Positions 14,854 to 22,701 of a stretch of 40,034 nt of DNA are shown piece after piece. Source of the stretch: Chryseobacterium gleum (GTDB lineage: Bacteria; Bacteroidota; Bacteroidia; Flavobacteriales_C; GCA-002722245). Under the pieces are notes generated by a model. The model was given only the letters and a program-made list of their open reading frames with translations, was not told the DNA's origin and did not search any database. The position numbers and the translations under genes are program-made. Position 1 is the stretch's first letter. The number at the start of each line of letters is the position of its first letter. Location: the NCBI GenBank assembly GCA_945871895.1, contig CAMBXP010000014.1:1-40034 (forward strand), read 5' to 3'.

Positions 14854-15250
14854 TATTTTTTGGCGCAACTAATTTTTTGTTGTAAACCCTCTTAAATTCT
14901 AAACTTTTAGCACCAAAATTAATTAATAAGCCATCGGCAATATTATATGCTTCGCAATAGTTTATTGCTTGTGCTTTGTGCACGTCTTCTAATTTTTCAA
15001 GGGCTTTTAATTCTACCATTACTTTATCTTCTACAAAGAAATCTACTCTGCGGGTGCCTATGTCTATACCATCATAAAAGATTGTCATTTCCATTTCTCG
15101 TTGAAATTCTAAACTCTGCTTTTGCATTTCAATTGCCAATGCCCTTTGATAAATTACCTCTTGAAATCCGTTGCCAAGTGCAGAATGAACTTTCATTGCA
15201 CAACCGATGATTTTCCTTGTTATATCATTTATGTCAACAATCTTGTCCAT
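14828..15250 (-). CDS. GxxExxY protein (PD-(D/E)xK nuclease fold)
   Basis: A 140-residue member of the GxxExxY family, small nuclease-fold proteins of unknown function. The name motif is GFQEVIY (Gly28, Glu31, Tyr34). Asp70 in RRVDFFV and Glu80-Leu-Lys82 in MVELKA make a complete PD-(D/E)xK set, followed by KAQAINYCEAY with the usual Gln. The C-terminus (KNNPVNLIIK) is encoded by a 39-bp repeat whose second copy lies directly upstream of the gene, so the gene sits between two direct repeats. Neighbours are split metH upstream and a DUF1016 nuclease downstream. The start is the ATG at 15250. Confidence 0.92.
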   Translation of the reverse strand: MDKIVDINDITRKIIGCAMKVHSALGNGFQEVIYQRALAIEMQKQSLEFQREMEMTIFYDGIDIGTRRVDFFVEDKVMVELKALEKLEDVHKAQAINYCEAYNIADGLLINFGAKSLEFKRVYNKKLVAPKNNPVNLIIK

Positions 15251-15272
15251 CTTTTTTCATTTTAATCTTCGC

Positions 15273-15311
15273 TGTCTGAACACGATTACAAGATTTTTGG
15301 ATTAACAGGAT
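15273..15311. repeat. 39-bp direct repeat R, copy 2
   Basis: The upstream copy of the repeat at 14815-14853, same orientation, four mismatches. It lies 22 bases from the GxxExxY start codon. Confidence 0.85.
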
Positions 15312-15332
15312 GTTGTGAAGGGTGTTATTTCA

Positions 15333-15373
15333 AATCTTGTCCATCTTATAATCTATAAAATCGTGTTCAGACA
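15333..15373. repeat. Fragments of gene start and repeat R
   Basis: AATCTTGTCCATCTT at 15333-15347 duplicates the GxxExxY start region at 15239-15253. AATCGTGTTCAGACA at 15359-15373 is the end of repeat R in inverted orientation. Together they look like remains of a second, partly deleted insertion next to the metH stop codon. Confidence 0.6.
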
Positions 15374-15378
15374 TTTCC

Positions 15379-18099
15379 CTAATAATTCAAATTCGGCGAC
15401 AACCATTTTTCAATATAAGCAATCGATTGTTTTTTACGATTCGCATAATTTTCTACTTGGTCTCTTTCGATTCTGCCGATACCAAAATATTTACTTAGTG
15501 GATGTGCGAAATACCAACCGCTAACAGATGAGGCAGGGTACATCGCCAATGAATCGGTTAAAGTGATTCCAGTATTTTTTTCGGCATCTAATAATTTAAA
15601 GAGCGTCCATTTTTCGGTGTGGTCGGGACAAGCTGGATAACCTGGTGCCGGACGAATTCCTCTGTATCCTTCTTTTATTAAATCGTCGTTCGTTAGTTGT
15701 TCGGTAGCACCGTAACCCCAAATTTCTTTACGCACTTTTTCGTGCATAAATTCTGTGAAGGCTTCTGCTAATCTGTCGGCTAATGCTTTCAATAAAATTG
15801 AACTGTAATCGTCGTGGTCTTTTTCAAAACGTTCGATATGTTCTTCAATTCCTAGTCCGGCAGTTACTGCAAATCCGCCCATGTAATCGGCCAATCCAGT
15901 TTCTTTAGGCGCAACGAAATCGGCTAGCGACATGTTGTGCTCGCCTTTTGCTTTTTTGCTTTGCTGACGCACCATGTGATGTTTTGCAATCACTTCGCTT
16001 CTTGTTTCATCGCTGTAAATTTCAATGTCGTCGCCTACCGAGTTGGCAGGCCAAATACCAATTACAGCTTTGTTCGTCAACCATTTTTCTTGTACCAATT
16101 GTTGTAGCATTTTTTGTGCGTCGCTAAATAATTTTTTTGCTTCAACACCTACTACTTCGTCTTCTAAGATGCGAGGAAACTTACCATGCAATTCCCAAGT
16201 TTGGAAGAAGGGTGTCCAATCGATATAATCCACAATTTGTGATAACGTTACATCTTCAATCACTTTTACACCCAAAAATTTTGGTTTGTGAATGTCTTCT
16301 GCTTTCCATTCAATAGGAAATTTATTCGCCTGTGCTTCTTCTAAAGAGATGGTATCTTTCTCGCTTTTTTTCTTCGCATAATTTTCGCGCATGCGAATAT
16401 ATTCTTGTTGAATATCTTCTACATATTTTTTCTTGCCATCGCCCAATAGCGAATTGGCAACGGTTACAGCGCGCGATGCATCAAGCACGTGCACTGCTTG
16501 TCCGCTAGTATAATACTGTTCAATTTTTACCGCAGTATGTAATTTAGAAGTGGTAGCACCGCCAATCAACAATGGAATAGTGAAGCCTTCACGTTGCATT
16601 TCTTTTGCCACATAAACCATTTCATCTAACGACGGAGTGATTAATCCGCTTAAGCCAATAATATCAACTTGATGTTTTTTCGCTTCAGCTAAAATTTTGT
16701 CGCAAGAAACCATTACACCAATATCGATGATTTCGTAGTTGTTACAAGCCAATACAACGCCCACGATGTTTTTACCAATATCATGCACATCACCTTTCAC
16801 GGTAGCCATTAAAATTTTTCCTTGTTTTTTAGCAGCTTCACTTTTATCAGCCTCTAAAAAAGGAAGCAAATACGCCACAGCTTTTTTCATTACACGCGCA
16901 CTTTTTACCACCTGAGGCAAGAACATTTTTCCGCTACCAAATAGGTCGCCAACAACGTTCATTCCGTCCATTAGCGGACCTTCAATAATATGCAGCGGAC
17001 GCTTATAAGTTGCTCTAGCTTCTTCCACATCAATCTCCACAAAATCGGCAATACCGCGCACCAAGGCGTGTTCTAAACGTTTTTCAACGCTTTCACTTCT
17101 CCACGCATCATCTGCTTTTTTCTCTTTGTTACCACCTTTTACCGATTCGGCAAACTCCATCAAGCGCTCGGTAGCATCGTCTCTTCTATCGAGTAAAACA
17201 TCTTCAACACGTTCCAGTAAATCTTTATTGATTTCATCGTACACTTCAATCATAGAAGGATTAACGATACCCATATCCATACCTTCATTAATGGCATGAT
17301 ACAAGAAAGCAGAGTGCATGGCTTCACGCACCGGATTGTTACCGCGGAAAGAGAACGACACGTTACTCACACCGCCGCTAACGTGCGCTGCTGGTAGGTT
17401 TTCGCGCACCCAACGCGTAGCTTTAAAGAAGTCGATAGCATTTTTTCTATGCTCTTCCATTCCTGTAGCAACGGGGAAAATATTTAAGTCGAAGATGATA
17501 TCTTGCGGTGCGAAATTTACTTTCGGTCCGGTTAAAATATCGTATGATCTTTTGGTTATTTCTATTCTTCGTTCGTAGTTATCTGCTTGTCCGATTTCAT
17601 CAAAAGCCATTACAATAACAGCTGCACCATATTTTTTGACTTGCTTGGCTTCCCAAATAAAACGCTCTTCACCAACTTTTAATGAGATAGAATTCACAAT
17701 AGATTTTCCTTGCACACATTTCAAACCTTCTTCAATGATTTCCCATTTAGAAGAGTCGATCATGATAGGCACTTTCGAAATATCGGGCTCGGCAGCAATT
17801 AAATTCAAAAAGCGTTTCATGCTTTCTGCGCCATCAATCATACCTTCATCCATGTTGATGTCGATGACTTGCGCACCACCTTCCACTTGTTCTCGCGCAA
17901 CGGCTAACGCTTCATCGAATTTTTCTTCTTTGATTAAGCGTAAAAATGCTTTTGAACCAGTTACGTTGGTACGCTCACCAACATTCACAAAATTCAATTC
18001 GGGAGTTACAACTAAAGGTTCTAATCCGCTTAAGCGAAGGAAGGGATAGTTGTGCCATTTGTATTGGTATTTGCCTTTGTAATCGGGATGGATGGACAT
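15379..18099 (-). CDS. metH: Methionine synthase, folate/B12/activation part
   Basis: A 906-residue protein equal to the C-terminal three quarters of MetH. It contains the pterin-binding (methyl-THF) domain (about 30-300; [19 protein letters not shown]), the cobalamin-binding cap (about 330-425) and the B12 domain with GDVHDIG (Asp437, His439, Gly442). The activation domain (about 570-906) includes the SAM motif [19 protein letters not shown]. With the homocysteine-binding part encoded just upstream (18191-19213), it would complete cobalamin-dependent methyl transfer from methyl-THF to homocysteine. Both genes lie behind a SAM-I riboswitch. The gap of 91 bases between them holds a perfect 26-bp palindrome. 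Confidence 0.95.
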   Translation of the reverse strand: MSIHPDYKGKYQYKWHNYPFLRLSGLEPLVVTPELNFVNVGERTNVTGSKAFLRLIKEEKFDEALAVAREQVEGGAQVIDINMDEGMIDGAESMKRFLNLIAAEPDISKVPIMIDSSKWEIIEEGLKCVQGKSIVNSISLKVGEERFIWEAKQVKKYGAAVIVMAFDEIGQADNYERRIEITKRSYDILTGPKVNFAPQDIIFDLNIFPVATGMEEHRKNAIDFFKATRWVRENLPAAHVSGGVSNVSFSFRGNNPVREAMHSAFLYHAINEGMDMGIVNPSMIEVYDEINKDLLERVEDVLLDRRDDATERLMEFAESVKGGNKEKKADDAWRSESVEKRLEHALVRGIADFVEIDVEEARATYKRPLHIIEGPLMDGMNVVGDLFGSGKMFLPQVVKSARVMKKAVAYLLPFLEADKSEAAKKQGKILMATVKGDVHDIGKNIVGVVLACNNYEIIDIGVMVSCDKILAEAKKHQVDIIGLSGLITPSLDEMVYVAKEMQREGFTIPLLIGGATTSKLHTAVKIEQYYTSGQAVHVLDASRAVTVANSLLGDGKKKYVEDIQQEYIRMRENYAKKKSEKDTISLEEAQANKFPIEWKAEDIHKPKFLGVKVIEDVTLSQIVDYIDWTPFFQTWELHGKFPRILEDEVVGVEAKKLFSDAQKMLQQLVQEKWLTNKAVIGIWPANSVGDDIEIYSDETRSEVIAKHHMVRQQSKKAKGEHNMSLADFVAPKETGLADYMGGFAVTAGLGIEEHIERFEKDHDDYSSILLKALADRLAEAFTEFMHEKVRKEIWGYGATEQLTNDDLIKEGYRGIRPAPGYPACPDHTEKWTLFKLLDAEKNTGITLTDSLAMYPASSVSGWYFAHPLSKYFGIGRIERDQVENYANRKKQSIAYIEKWLSPNLNY

Positions 18100-18120
18100 A
18101 TGTTTTTTTATTTTTTTCTT

Positions 18121-18186
18121 GTAGGGGCGTGCCCTTGCGGCCGCCCTGTATTGTTGTTGTGGGCGGCCGCAAGGGCACGCCCCTAC
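18121..18186. repeat. GTAGGGGCG palindromic element, copy 3, between metH halves
   Basis: Perfect 26-bp arms (18121-18146 and 18161-18186) with a 14-base loop. They read GTAGGGGCGTGCCCTTGCGG-CCGCCC and complement. It begins four bases past the stop of the upstream metH part and ends 21 bases before the start of the downstream part. Probable roles are a repeat insertion that now forms an mRNA hairpin, possibly tuning the ratio of the two parts. Confidence 0.88.
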
Positions 18187-18190
18187 GGGA

Positions 18191-19213
18191 TTAACTTACA
18201 GTTTCAAAATTTAATTTAAGTACTTTTCGTGGTTTATATTGCGCAGCAATCTCAGCAATCGCTTTAATGTGCCCAGGAGTGGTGCCACAGCAACCACCAA
18301 TAATATTCATCAAGCCTTTATCTAAAAACTCCTTGATTTGCTTTTGCATATCACTAGGAGATTCATCGTATTCACCCATTTCGTTGGGTAAACCAGCGTT
18401 TGGATGCGCGCTGATACCGAAAGGAGTGTTGGCCGATAAAACCTCTAAATAAGGTCTCATCGTACTCGCCCCCAAGGCGCAGTTGAAACCAACACTTAAT
18501 AAATCCATGTGCGATACAGACGCTAAAAATGCTTCAGCTGTTTGTCCGGATAATGTTCTACCAGATGCGTCGGTAATAGTACCAGAAATCATCACTGGAA
18601 GGTTGGTTCCCAATGCTTCTTGCACCTCGCTAATGGCGAACATTGCCGCTTTAGCGTTGAGTGTATCGAAGATGGTTTCTACCAATAAAATATCTACTCC
18701 GCCTTCGATGAGAGCTTTTATTTGTTCGCTATATGCATTCACCAATTGATCGAAAGTAATGGCGCGATAACCTGGGTCATTTACATCGGGCGACATGGAT
18801 GCAGTTCTGTTAGTCGGACCGATAGAACCCGCCACATAACGCGGTTTGTTCGGATTTTTCAACGTGAATTCATCAGCCGCTTCTTTGGCGATTTTAGCCG
18901 ATTGAAAGTTGATGTCATAGACAGCGTGCTCCAATTTATAATCGGCTTGCGCTATCCATGTTCCACTAAAAGTGTTGGTTTCTAAGATATCTGCGCCAGC
19001 TTCTAAATATTGGCAGTGAATTTCTTTGAGTACATCGGGCCGAGTAATGCCCACCAAGTCGTTGTTTCCTTTTAGGGAATGCGCATGGTTTTTAAACTGT
19101 TCACCGCGAAAATCTTCTTCGGTGAGGTTGTAGGTTTGAATTAAAGACCCCATTGCGCCATCAAGCACAAGAATACGTTCTTTCAAAACTTCTCTAACAT
19201 CTGGTTTATTCAT
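18191..19213 (-). CDS. metH: Methionine synthase, homocysteine-binding part
   Basis: A 340-residue zinc-dependent homocysteine S-methyltransferase domain, equal to the N-terminal module of MetH. Zinc ligands are Cys245 (VGFNCALGA) and Cys308-Cys309 ([12 protein letters not shown]). [10 protein letters not shown] near the N-terminus and ETNTFSGT are also typical. The start is the ATG at 19213; a TTG at 19234 would add seven unlikely residues inside a repeat. The gene ends where the full-length enzyme would continue into the pterin domain, so it works with the 906-residue protein encoded downstream. Expression is predicted to be switched off by SAM through the leader riboswitch and terminator. 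Confidence 0.94.
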   Translation of the reverse strand: MNKPDVREVLKERILVLDGAMGSLIQTYNLTEEDFRGEQFKNHAHSLKGNNDLVGITRPDVLKEIHCQYLEAGADILETNTFSGTWIAQADYKLEHAVYDINFQSAKIAKEAADEFTLKNPNKPRYVAGSIGPTNRTASMSPDVNDPGYRAITFDQLVNAYSEQIKALIEGGVDILLVETIFDTLNAKAAMFAISEVQEALGTNLPVMISGTITDASGRTLSGQTAEAFLASVSHMDLLSVGFNCALGASTMRPYLEVLSANTPFGISAHPNAGLPNEMGEYDESPSDMQKQIKEFLDKGLMNIIGGCCGTTPGHIKAIAEIAAQYKPRKVLKLNFETVS

Positions 19214-19221
19214 AAAAATTA

Positions 19222-19272
19222 GTTCAATGTTCAATGTTCAATGTTCAAGAATGCTAACTTTGAACATTGAAC
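19222..19272. repeat. ATTGAAC-type inverted repeat in metH leader
   Basis: GTTCAATGTTCA (19229-19240, with an overlapping copy from 19222) pairs exactly with TGAACATTGAAC (19261-19272). It lies between the riboswitch terminator and the metH start codon on the minus strand, so a further hairpin can form close to the translation start. Confidence 0.6.
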
Positions 19273-19277
19273 GTATT

Positions 19278-19313
19278 AAAAAAAAAAGCCCTTCCTGAAA
19301 TTCAAGAAGGGCT
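19278..19313 (-). terminator. Intrinsic terminator of the SAM-I riboswitch
   Basis: On the minus strand AGCCCTTCTTG pairs with CAGGAAGGGCT around AATTT (11 bp, one G-U), followed by a run of about ten U. GCCCTT of its 5' arm is also complementary to AAGGGC near the 3' side of the aptamer (19363-19368), so an alternative antiterminating pairing is possible. Confidence 0.92.
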
Positions 19314-19354
19314 GTATAAGTTAATTCGATAAATCTTTTTAAAATTTACTGTGT

Positions 19355-19452
19355 CTTATTTTGCCCTTGCTAGGGTTGGATTTAGCACCTGTCTGTTTAA
19401 GGATGGTTGCCAAGACATCAAAGGGCCAAATCCCTCCGTCTTTCTTAATAAG
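19355..19452 (-). ncRNA. SAM-I (S-box) riboswitch aptamer
   Basis: About 98 bases on the minus strand with the S-box landmarks in order. These are P1 5' strand CTTATT (19452 end), AAGAAAGACGGAGGGA, TTGGCCC, GATGTCTTGGCAACC, GGTGCTAAATCC, and P1 3' strand AATAAG (19355 end). These match the conserved core of SAM-I aptamers (GGAGGGA, GGCAACC, GGTGC-AAATCC). It is followed by an intrinsic terminator and metH, so high SAM should stop methionine synthase expression. Confidence 0.94.
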
Positions 19453-19476
19453 CTATAGTGATAAAGAACGTTGACG

Positions 19477-19484
19477 CAAATGTA
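19477..19484 (-). promoter_or_regulatory. Candidate -7 box for riboswitch-metH transcript
   Basis: On the minus strand TACATTTG followed by C matches TAnnTTTG exactly and lies 24 bases upstream of the aptamer. This predicts a transcript beginning just before the aptamer. It is only eight bases from the stop of the previous gene (19493). Confidence 0.55.
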
Positions 19485-19492
19485 ATGAAAAA

Positions 19493-19726
19493 CTACTTGC
19501 GATGTAAAATAGAGGTGAATTTTTCTTTTATTTTTTTTCTGAAGAAAATCCAAATTACTGCTGCGAGCAGCAGGTAGGGGATTATCATTAAAAGAAGAAT
19601 ACCCGAGTTGAAGCCTTCTCCAGCAGGTTTGCTTGATTCTAAAGACATTTTACATTGAGAACATTGTGCTAGCAAACGATTGCCATTGAGCAAGATTAAG
19701 AGTACTATGATGCCTAATTTTTTCAA
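19493..19726 (-). CDS. Small membrane protein with CxxC, oxidase locus
   Basis: A protein of about 77 residues. An N-terminal hydrophobic segment (LGIIVLLILLNGNRLLAQ) looks like a signal peptide or anchor. CSQCKMSLESSKPAGEGFNSGI follows, then a second transmembrane segment (ILLLMIIPYLLLAAVIWIFF) and a basic tail. There is no ATG; a TTG at 19726 overlaps the DUF420 stop (TTGA) and is the likely start. The CxxC could bind copper or be redox-active, which would suit the SCO and oxidase neighbours, but this is inference and I know no named family for it. Confidence 0.7.
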   Translation of the reverse strand: MKKLGIIVLLILLNGNRLLAQCSQCKMSLESSKPAGEGFNSGILLLMIIPYLLLAAVIWIFFRKKIKEKFTSILHRK

Positions 19727-20250
19727 GAATAATAAGGAGCTAAAAATAAGTAAACCAAAACTCCAGTAAGCGTTACATACAACCAAATAGGGTAGGTGAA
19801 GCGCACCAGTTTTTTGTGTTTTTGAGTTTGATTACAAAGTCCGTGATAGTAAGAAAATAATATCATTGGCAGTGAAACCGCTGCTAAAATGATGTGCGAG
19901 AATAAAACGAAATAGTACAATCCTTTGCTTTCTCCGCCATAAGGAGTATCGCTGTTGAATGCATGATACAAAACATAAGACAATAAAAACACCACAGAAA
20001 GAAGCATTGCCAAAGTGTTGAGGCGCATGTGTAAGGAAAATTTCTTTTGTTTAACGGCAATGAGCGATAGAATAAGTAAAATGAAGCAAGTGCCATTAAT
20101 CGTGGCATTTACTTGAGGTAAAATTTTAGTGAAAGGAAGAGACAGTTGTGCTTTTTGAATTTCATGCAAAGCAAGCACCAGCGCAAAAACTACGATGGTG
20201 AAAATCCAAATTCCTTTTTCAATTTTTTTGTTCGGCTGAATGTAATTCAT
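19723..20250 (-). CDS. DUF420 membrane protein
   Basis: A 175-residue protein with about five transmembrane segments. Its histidines within or next to the membrane (VLALHEIQKA, SLHMRLN, LYHAFNS, FSHIILA, YYHGLC) are typical of DUF420, a CtaG-like family encoded in many cytochrome oxidase loci and suspected to help deliver copper or heme. The ATG at 20250 is the chosen start, which overlaps the end of the SCO gene by 32 bases; a TTG at 20274 is less likely. Its stop overlaps the TTG of the next small gene. Confidence 0.88.
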   Translation of the reverse strand: MNYIQPNKKIEKGIWIFTIVVFALVLALHEIQKAQLSLPFTKILPQVNATINGTCFILLILSLIAVKQKKFSLHMRLNTLAMLLSVVFLLSYVLYHAFNSDTPYGGESKGLYYFVLFSHIILAAVSLPMILFSYYHGLCNQTQKHKKLVRFTYPIWLYVTLTGVLVYLFLAPYYS

Positions 20251-20881
20251 CTTTAAGAGTTTTAATGTCTTCAATTAGTTGTTGTACTTCTATAGAGTCT
20301 GTTCCCGAATAGGTTCCGCGAATTCTTCCTTTAGCGTCGACTAAATTAAATCTTTCGTCGTGAATAAATTGTGAAGAATCGTTAACGTCAACATCGGGCG
20401 GTACCAAAAGGAATCCGCGTTGGGCTAGTTTATATATTTTATTTTTTGATCCGGTACAGAAACTCCATTTATCGCTCAAAGCACCATATTTCTTAGCATA
20501 ATCACGCAATACTTGAACCGAATCAGTTTCTGGGTTTACTGTGAAAGAAAGAATTTTAATGTTCTTGTCGTGCATGAATTCGTTTTGCACTTTCACAAGG
20601 TTGTTGGTCATAACAGGACAAATACTTCCACAAGTTGTGAAGAAGAAATCGGCAACATATATTTTGCCTTCAAAATCTTTATTGGTGATGGTTTTACCTT
20701 CTTGGTTGATCATTTCGAAGGTAGGGATAGTGTGGTGAACAGTATCTCCCTTGGCGTCGAAATCTATTTCACCAATGAACGGAAGAGGAGCCTTTTTTGT
20801 AGTGCAGGAAAAAATCGCAGCAGCAAACACAGCTAACATTAAACACTGAATCCGCCGAAAGTCGGACGAGCTATTAAACAT
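20219..20881 (-). CDS. SCO1/SenC family copper chaperone lipoprotein
   Basis: A 220-residue thioredoxin-fold protein of the SCO family that helps assemble the CuA centre of cytochrome oxidase. The copper motif is TTCGSICPV (Cys84, Cys88) and the third ligand is the His in SSQFIHDERF. A lipobox AIFSC puts Cys26 at the membrane anchor. The ATG at 20881 is preferred because it gives a lipoprotein signal with two arginines; the ATG at 20932 would overlap the upstream gene, and one at 20839 leaves no positive charge. The start region includes degenerate copies of the ATTGAAC repeat and a CCGCCGAAAGTCGG stretch. Confidence 0.92.
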   Translation of the reverse strand: MFNSSSDFRRIQCLMLAVFAAAIFSCTTKKAPLPFIGEIDFDAKGDTVHHTIPTFEMINQEGKTITNKDFEGKIYVADFFFTTCGSICPVMTNNLVKVQNEFMHDKNIKILSFTVNPETDSVQVLRDYAKKYGALSDKWSFCTGSKNKIYKLAQRGFLLVPPDVDVNDSSQFIHDERFNLVDAKGRIRGTYSGTDSIEVQQLIEDIKTLKDELHSAEQKN

Positions 20882-20891
20882 TAAACGAAGT

Positions 20892-21533
20892 TTACTGCTC
20901 TTTACGAATGATTTCTTTCTTTTCAGATGCATATTCGTTGTTCAAGCGTTTGAGTCGGGCAGTAATTTCTCGTGTTGCTTTTAAATCGGTGATGGTAACC
21001 ATTCCACGAATAATATTATCACGATCAACTATGATGTAGGGAGGGAAGAAGAGGCTGTCTACTTCTTTTGTTTTAAGCTTGTAATTGGCGTACAGTGAAT
21101 CCCATTCATTACTTTGAATTTGAAGGGTTTTCCATTTAGGATATTTCTCTAAAAATTTTGCTGGGTTACCTTCATTCCAGGTTACTTTACCACTGCTATC
21201 TGGTTCGAAAAATGAGACGATATTGGCACCTTTTTGTCTGTCGGCCAATTCACCAACGAAGAGCAACTGTTTCTCCCATTGGTCTTTGTCTTTTTGAGGA
21301 AAGAAGGTGATAACATAGGTGGTATTTTCCTTCATGCAATTTTGTGCAGAAGTGCTTATATCTTTACCACAACGTAATTTAGGGTGGAAGTAATCTTTTG
21401 TGTTTTCTACTTTGTAGAATTTAGGCAAGCCATCCACCGACTTACCATAAAAAATTAGTGCCATTGCAATTAAGAATGGCACTATAAATAATCCAATAAA
21501 TAAGAATCTTTTTTTCTTCCCTTCTAGTTCCAT
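20892..21533 (-). CDS. Membrane-anchored thioredoxin-fold-like protein, oxidase locus
   Basis: A 213-residue protein with a basic N-terminus and one transmembrane anchor (FLFIGLFIVPFLIAMALIFYG), the rest periplasmic. The pattern YVITFFPQKDKDQWEKQLLFVGEL ... FFPPYIIVDRDNIIRGMV resembles a thioredoxin/SCO fold, but the CxxxC copper motif is absent; only Cys in LRCGKD and QNCMKEN are nearby. It sits directly before SCO and its ATG shares a base with the subunit IV stop (TAATG). A redox-inactive SCO paralogue or assembly factor is possible; the fold call is by eye. Confidence 0.75.
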   Translation of the reverse strand: MELEGKKKRFLFIGLFIVPFLIAMALIFYGKSVDGLPKFYKVENTKDYFHPKLRCGKDISTSAQNCMKENTTYVITFFPQKDKDQWEKQLLFVGELADRQKGANIVSFFEPDSSGKVTWNEGNPAKFLEKYPKWKTLQIQSNEWDSLYANYKLKTKEVDSLFFPPYIIVDRDNIIRGMVTITDLKATREITARLKRLNNEYASEKKEIIRKEQ

Positions 21534-21913
21534 TAGTACATTACTTCTCCTATAGCAATAGCTTCATACAAGCCAATGAAAATGAGGTAAATTACAAAAG
21601 CGATGTAAGGAGCCAAGATCATCCACTTCAAGTTTTTGCGCTCGTCGCCTAAGTGCATGAAAATCAAAACAATGAAACCTGCTTTCAAAAGAGTTAAAGC
21701 TATGTAACCAATTTTGATAGATTCCCAAATCCATTTGGTGTCTTCGTTACTCATCAGCGCTGTTCTTGAGCAGTATATACCGACAATTACTTCAAGAATT
21801 GTGATAATGGTCATCCAAGCCGTGACTTGGTAAATCTTTTTTCTGATTTTTACACCTTCTTCTTCTGAGTGATGAGCGTGTAATGAGTATTCTATAATAT
21901 CGTCTCTTTCCAT
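21533..21913 (-). CDS. Cytochrome c oxidase subunit IV family protein
   Basis: A 126-residue protein with three transmembrane segments (VTAWMTIITILEVIVGIYC, IGYIALTLLKAGFIVLIFMHL, WMILAPYIAFVIYLIFIGL). The loop HLGDERKNLKW is diagnostic of the prokaryotic COX4 family. It is a small, non-catalytic subunit of the terminal oxidase. It lies 44 bases behind subunit III and overlaps the next gene by one base. The gap upstream carries the ATTGAAC-type repeat (21925-21953). Confidence 0.92.
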   Translation of the reverse strand: MERDDIIEYSLHAHHSEEEGVKIRKKIYQVTAWMTIITILEVIVGIYCSRTALMSNEDTKWIWESIKIGYIALTLLKAGFIVLIFMHLGDERKNLKWMILAPYIAFVIYLIFIGLYEAIAIGEVMY

Positions 21914-21924
21914 AACAAAATAGC

Positions 21925-21953
21925 GTTTAATGTTTAACGTTCAATGTTCAAAG
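21925..21953. repeat. ATTGAAC-type dispersed short repeat
   Basis: GTTTAATGTTTAACGTTCAA-TGTTCAAAG lies in the gap between the subunit III stop and the subunit IV start. It is related to 966-996 and 19222-19272. Confidence 0.5.
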
Positions 21954-21957
21954 TTAA

Positions 21958-22692
21958 TTAGAGTAAATAGTAGAAGGTAAATACGAATACCCATACTAAA
22001 TCTACAAAGTGCCAGTACAAACCAACTTTTTCAACCATTTCGTAGTGACCGCGTCTTTCATAGGTGCCGCCCATTACATTCATCAAAATGATAAAGTTAA
22101 TGACCACTCCAGAGAATACGTGGAAACCGTGGAAACCAGTAATAAAGAAGAAGAACATTGCGTAGGCTTGCGGACCAGCAACGCCAAGGTTACCGTTTGC
22201 ATCAGTTAAGAAGAAGTTTTGTTTTAAGGTAGCATTGTCAGCCCAAGTAGTGATGTCTCCATCCGGTCCGGCAATATAAGTGCTCCACTCCCAAACCTGA
22301 GAACCAACGAATACCAAGCCTCCAACTACTGTTAGAGCCAGCCACAGAGTAACTTTCTTTTTATCCATACGGTGACCAGCCTCAACAGCCAATACCATGG
22401 TAACAGAAGAAATAATTAAGATGAAAGTCATTAAAGCCACATACAAAAGTGGCAAGTGAGCATGGGTACCAGGGAAGTGGGTAAATACTTGGTCTGATTG
22501 CGGCCAAGACCAGCCGTTGGTAACGGCTGCGTGACGGGCGAATCCGAGGGAAACCAACAAACCGCCAAAGGTTAGGGCATCCGATACAAGGAAAAACCAC
22601 ATCATCATTTTACCATAACTCAAACTGAATGGCGATCTTCCACCGCCCCAGAGAACCTTAGGTTCGATAGCTTTAGTTGCTTCTGCTGACAT
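21958..22692 (-). CDS. Heme-copper oxidase subunit III (second copy)
   Basis: A 244-residue integral membrane subunit of aa3-type cytochrome c oxidase. It has about five or six transmembrane segments and the conserved SQVWEWSTYI, FFFITGFHGFHVFSGVV and GLYWHFVDLVWVFVFTFYYL, which match the COX3 core. It is preceded by a shorter paralogous subunit III (22702-23430). Two adjacent subunit III genes are common in Bacteroidota oxidase loci. The genes for catalytic subunits I and II are not in the window. Confidence 0.95.
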   Translation of the reverse strand: MSAEATKAIEPKVLWGGGRSPFSLSYGKMMMWFFLVSDALTFGGLLVSLGFARHAAVTNGWSWPQSDQVFTHFPGTHAHLPLLYVALMTFILIISSVTMVLAVEAGHRMDKKKVTLWLALTVVGGLVFVGSQVWEWSTYIAGPDGDITTWADNATLKQNFFLTDANGNLGVAGPQAYAMFFFFITGFHGFHVFSGVVINFIILMNVMGGTYERRGHYEMVEKVGLYWHFVDLVWVFVFTFYYLL

Positions 22693-22701
22693 ACAAATTC
22701 T

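Noticed and set aside
12817..15311. Anti-phage defence island formed by the DUF1016 and GxxExxY genes
   Set aside because: Both have nuclease folds, but no known defence gene, toxin-antitoxin pair or methylase adjoins them; the claim would be speculation.
17318..18049. Plus-strand frames opposite metH
   Set aside because: They lie wholly antisense to a well-conserved gene and have no homology-like features.
18100..18190. Split metH as a simple frameshift or sequencing error
   Set aside because: The gap contains a stop, a 52-base spaced palindrome and a proper ATG at a domain boundary, so two genuine genes are more likely.
19356..19553. Minus-strand frame of 65 codons
   Set aside because: It is the SAM-I riboswitch and its upstream region read as protein.
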